A stretch of DNA of 56,156 bases from Desulfuromonas sp. (GTDB lineage Bacteria; Desulfobacterota; Desulfuromonadia; Desulfuromonadales; UBA2294), in contig PKTZ01000163.1 in the NCBI GenBank assembly GCA_002868925.1, forward strand, positions 1 to 56,156, read 5' to 3'. Positions 53,684 through 56,156 of this stretch are shown here, piece after piece. The position numbers and the translations under genes were made by a program. Numbering within the stretch: the stretch's first letter is position 1; each line of letters opens with the position of its first letter. The notes beneath the pieces were generated by a model. That model ran no database searches. It was not told the DNA's origin and saw only the letters and a list, made by a program, of their open reading frames with translations.

Positions 53684-54217
53684 TCAACAGGCCTGCTGAC
53701 GTTGCTTTAGAATATCGGAAAAACAGCGGTAATCCTCATCACTGAAAAGACAGACCCGGATGGTTTCGAGCGAAGATGGCCGCTTGAGGAAGGTTATCGC
53801 CTCGTCGATAATGATTTCGGCCGCACGCTGCAGCGGAAAGCCGAAGATACCGGTCGATATCGCCGGCAGGGAGATACTCTGCAACTGGTGCGAAGCGGCA
53901 ATATCAAGACTGCCGCGCACTGCGCCGGCGAGTTTCGTCTCCTCGTCCCCCTCGCCCATCCGCGGCCCGACGGCGTGAATCACGTAGCGCGCCTTCAGCT
54001 CGCCGCCGCCGGTAATGGCCGCCGTCCCGACCGGCGTGCCACCGATCCGGTCACACTCCTCTTGAATCGACGGGCCGCCCTTGGCCCGGATCGCTCCGGC
54101 GACTCCGGCGCCGAGCTGGAGTCGGCTGTTGGCCGCGTTGACGATAGCGTCGGTCGCCTGCTCGGTAATGTCGCCCTGGACCAGTTCAAGCCGTCTGCCG
54201 TCGATGTCGACCACCAT
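53684..54217 (-). CDS. Macrodomain protein (O-acetyl-ADP-ribose deacetylase-like)
   Basis: A 177-residue MacroD/YmdB-type macrodomain. LVQGDITEQATDAIVNAANSRL, the glycine-rich GAGVAGAIRAKGG, GTAAITGGGELKARYVIHAVGP and the ADP-ribose phosphate loop LPAISTGIFGFPLQRAAEI are intact. Such proteins remove ADP-ribose from proteins or deacetylate O-acetyl-ADP-ribose. The ATG at 54217 follows GGGAGGTTCT; an upstream ATG at 54229 is disfavoured. It is 17 bases after the EEP-fold gene, and shares no obvious pathway with it. Confidence 0.92.
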   Translation of the reverse strand: MVVDIDGRRLELVQGDITEQATDAIVNAANSRLQLGAGVAGAIRAKGGPSIQEECDRIGGTPVGTAAITGGGELKARYVIHAVGPRMGEGDEETKLAGAVRGSLDIAASHQLQSISLPAISTGIFGFPLQRAAEIIIDEAITFLKRPSSLETIRVCLFSDEDYRCFSDILKQRQQAC

Positions 54218-54234
54218 AGAACCTCCCACCAGGG

Positions 54235-54984
54235 TTAGCCGTGAACGATTTCCATCCGCCGGCCGGTCGGCAGCGGTTTCTTGTCGCGCAGGTAGATACG
54301 GGGATCGACCATCTGCAGGGTCAGGATCAACGGAAGGTGTAGCGCCGCGCTGCGGCAGCGCTGAGAACGGATGACCTTGCTGTCGAGAATCCGGAGTTCG
54401 CCCTGAACATAGGCGCGGTCGCGATTGAATAGAGGGAATTTGGCCGGATAGGTACCGCTCCAGAAGACCGGCCGCTTCGCTCCGGTTCCCTGCAGCATCA
54501 ACCTGAGGGTCAGGTTGCCGGCCCCAAACCAGTTGTCGGCAAAATCGCCGAGCAGCAGCACCGGGCAGCTGATCTCACGGCTGCTCAGCAGGTCGGGACC
54601 GAGCAGGGTCTTGATCTGCTCCTTTCGGGCCCGGGCCCCGGAGCGTAGCCTGACGTTGAAGATATGAATTTTTTTGCCGTCCTTGTCGAGATCGGCCTTC
54701 TGGCAAATGCCGCCGTGGCCGAGATCGAACTCGCGGACACCGTTTAGCGGATAATAGGAAAGAAAGGCATTGGCCCCCTGGCGCCGGTGACCGTAGGCGT
54801 TCATACCGAGCTGTTCGGCGAGGAGATCGAGCTGCCCCGCCTGCGGCGAGGCATCGATATCCTGCAGGGCAACGATATCGACCGCCCGATCCTCAATGAT
54901 GCTGGAGATACGATGCGGGTCGTAGATCCCGTCGCCACCGCGGCAGCCGTTGATGTTGTAGGTCATGATGCGGATGCTGATCAT
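54235..54984 (-). CDS. Endonuclease/exonuclease/phosphatase-fold protein with altered active site
   Basis: A 249-residue EEP (DNase I-like)-fold protein. MTYNINGCRG holds the usual Asn, IVALQDID replaces the metal-binding Glu of LQEVD by Asp, LLGDFADNW has Ala where GDFN has Asn, and the final SDHLPV is changed to ALHLPL, losing the Asp. Three of the key positions are therefore altered, which suggests reduced or changed catalysis. GGGAGGCGCG precedes the ATG. Neighbours are a cyclophilin and a macrodomain gene on the same strand. Confidence 0.72.
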   Translation of the reverse strand: MISIRIMTYNINGCRGGDGIYDPHRISSIIEDRAVDIVALQDIDASPQAGQLDLLAEQLGMNAYGHRRQGANAFLSYYPLNGVREFDLGHGGICQKADLDKDGKKIHIFNVRLRSGARARKEQIKTLLGPDLLSSREISCPVLLLGDFADNWFGAGNLTLRLMLQGTGAKRPVFWSGTYPAKFPLFNRDRAYVQGELRILDSKVIRSQRCRSAALHLPLILTLQMVDPRIYLRDKKPLPTGRRMEIVHG

Positions 54985-55038
54985 CCGCGCCTCCCGGTCC
55001 GCCGCTCGCCCATCGGGGCGACCGCATAGACCTGTCGG

Positions 55039-55608
55039 TTATTTATCGATCCTCTTGACCGAAACAATCTCGACCATGGTTGCCGGCAGGTTGGCGAACG
55101 GACCGACCCCCTTCTTGACCGGCGCGTTGGCGATCTTGTCAACTACCTCCATGCCCGATACGACCTTGCCGAAGACGGCATAGCCGTAACCGCGGGTCGA
55201 CTTGTCTTTAAAGTCGAGGAAAGCGTTATCCTTGTGATTGATGAAGAACTGGCTGGTGGCGCTGTCGACAATCTGAGTCCGCGCCATGGCGATGGTGCCG
55301 CGCTTGTTCTTCAGGCCGTTGTCAGCCTCGTTCTTGACCGGCGGTGCCGTCGGCTTGCGCTTGAGGTCGGTATCGAAGCCTCCACCCTGGATCATGAAGT
55401 CCTTGATCACGCGGTGAAAGATAGTCCCGCTGTAGAAACCCTCATCGACATATTTGAGAAAATTGGCGACCGTTAGCGGTGCCTTCTTATCGTCCAGTTC
55501 GAGGGTAATGGTACCGGCGCTGGTTTCCATTTTCACCTGTACCGCGGCGAAAGCCGAGCCGGCAAACAGCAGGGTTGCCAAAAGAATGGTCAGAATCGTT
55601 GTACGCAT
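55039..55608 (-). CDS. Periplasmic peptidyl-prolyl cis-trans isomerase (cyclophilin)
   Basis: A 189-residue cyclophilin with a signal peptide (1-21, cleavage after AFA), so it acts in the periplasm. The domain shows the catalytic Arg in [32 protein letters not shown], and [18 protein letters not shown]. Bacterial type length and the lack of the Trp-rich cyclosporin loop fit PpiA-like proteins. It starts 16 bases after gpsA ends and probably shares its transcript. Confidence 0.93.
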   Translation of the reverse strand: MRTTILTILLATLLFAGSAFAAVQVKMETSAGTITLELDDKKAPLTVANFLKYVDEGFYSGTIFHRVIKDFMIQGGGFDTDLKRKPTAPPVKNEADNGLKNKRGTIAMARTQIVDSATSQFFINHKDNAFLDFKDKSTRGYGYAVFGKVVSGMEVVDKIANAPVKKGVGPFANLPATMVEIVSVKRIDK

Positions 55609-55624
55609 CGTCTCTTCTCCTTTA

Positions 55625-56156
55625 CTAAACTCCTTCCGGCTTGAGGTCGCGCTCCATCAGGTCGCTTACCGCCTGCCGGGGATCCTTGTTATTGTACAAT
55701 ATTTCGTACATCTGATCGATCAACGGTGCCTCGACGCCGAGCTTTTGGCAGAGCTGGTAGGCCGATAGGGTCGTCTTGACCCCCTCGGCGACCATGTGCA
55801 TACCGTCGAGGATCTGCTTAAGGGTTTTACCCTGGCCGAGTTCGAAACCGACCGTCCGGTTGCGCGACAGGTCGCCGGTACAGGTCAGAACCAGGTCCCC
55901 CATCCCGGCCAGGCCGGAGAAGGTCAACGGCTCGGCCCCCATGGCAATGCCGATCCGGGTGATCTCGGCCAGCCCCCTCGTGATCAGCGCGGCCCGGGTG
56001 TTGTAACCGTAGCCGAGACCGTCCGACACTCCCGCCGCCAGCGCAATGACGTTCTTGAGCGCGCCGCCGAGCTCGACGCCGACGGCGTCGCTGTTGGTGT
56101 AGACCCGGAAATAGTCGGTACTGAAAAGCTGCTGAACCGTGTCGGCGACTGCAGCA
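55625..56156 (-). CDS. gpsA: NAD(P)-dependent glycerol-3-phosphate dehydrogenase, C-terminal part
   Basis: The frame is open from the window edge to the stop at 55625-55627, giving about 176 C-terminal residues. [36 protein letters not shown], with the catalytic Lys, [26 protein letters not shown] and [24 protein letters not shown] are diagnostic. The enzyme makes sn-glycerol-3-phosphate for phospholipids. The N-terminal Rossmann fold lies outside the window. Confidence 0.95.
   Translation of the reverse strand, partial: AAVADTVQQLFSTDYFRVYTNSDAVGVELGGALKNVIALAAGVSDGLGYGYNTRAALITRGLAEITRIGIAMGAEPLTFSGLAGMGDLVLTCTGDLSRNRTVGFELGQGKTLKQILDGMHMVAEGVKTTLSAYQLCQKLGVEAPLIDQMYEILYNNKDPRQAVSDLMERDLKPEGV

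Overview
The window is a gene-dense, GC-rich bacterial chromosome segment that most resembles a Desulfuromonadales/Geobacterales-type member of the former Deltaproteobacteria. This is inferred from gene content: a CIRCE/HrcA-controlled hrcA-grpE-dnaK-dnaJ operon, a CarD-like regulator next to ispD/ispF, EtfAB with a ferredoxin-fused EtfA plus a membrane CCG/heterodisulfide-reductase-like partner, FolE2 with QueC, NhaD, and several small cysteine-rich proteins. No tRNA, rRNA, CRISPR array, intact insertion sequence or prophage was seen.

Layout. 1-2.2 kb: tight plus-strand operon (tail of an upstream gene, DUF2784 membrane protein, YaiI/YqxD nuclease-fold protein, GNAT acetyltransferase, class I glutamine amidotransferase). 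2.2-4.2 kb: small orphan genes, a probable undescribed small RNA on the minus strand (about 2903-2992), and palindromic repeats. 4.2-9.3 kb (minus): ispD-ispF-glnS-cysS, preceded by monocistronic carD with its own promoter and terminator. 9.4-10.3 kb (plus): 2-dehydropantoate 2-reductase. 10.3-18.1 kb (minus): heat-shock operon hrcA-grpE-dnaK-dnaJ, then an LpoA-like binding-fold protein and a lipoprotein with two tandem beta-sandwich repeats. 18.1-24.2 kb: hemW, nhaD, a nitrilase, a long imperfect inverted repeat, and a Gfo/Idh/MocA oxidoreductase.

24.4-28.7 kb (plus): gdhA and a large KaiC-like/ATP-grasp protein, both visibly less GC-rich than their neighbours. 28.7-32.9 kb (plus): etfB-etfA-membrane iron-sulfur oxidoreductase, which should pass acyl-CoA dehydrogenase electrons to the quinone pool. 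33.0-38.5 kb: a divergent pair, a secreted protein made of two tandem ABC_sub_bind modules and a hybrid histidine kinase, also AT-richer; they look like a sensing unit. 38.8-41.6 kb: trxB, a truncated comM joined to an unrelated coding tail, a nine-cysteine mini-protein and a single-domain response regulator. 41.9-46.6 kb (minus): tolQ-tolR-tolA-tolB-pal-cpoB envelope system. 46.6-50.3 kb (minus): pyk-queC-folE2 and a TIGR04282-type transferase. 50.4-52.9 kb (plus): class A penicillin-binding protein, probably with a leaderless or nearly leaderless mRNA. 52.9-56.2 kb (minus): gpsA (cut by the window end), periplasmic cyclophilin, degenerate EEP-fold protein, macrodomain protein, nth.

Most genes are housekeeping. 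The parts worth following up are the small RNA with two C-rich loops, the binding-protein/kinase pair, the KaiC-like/ATP-grasp protein beside gdhA, the comM junction, and the palindromic intergenic elements.
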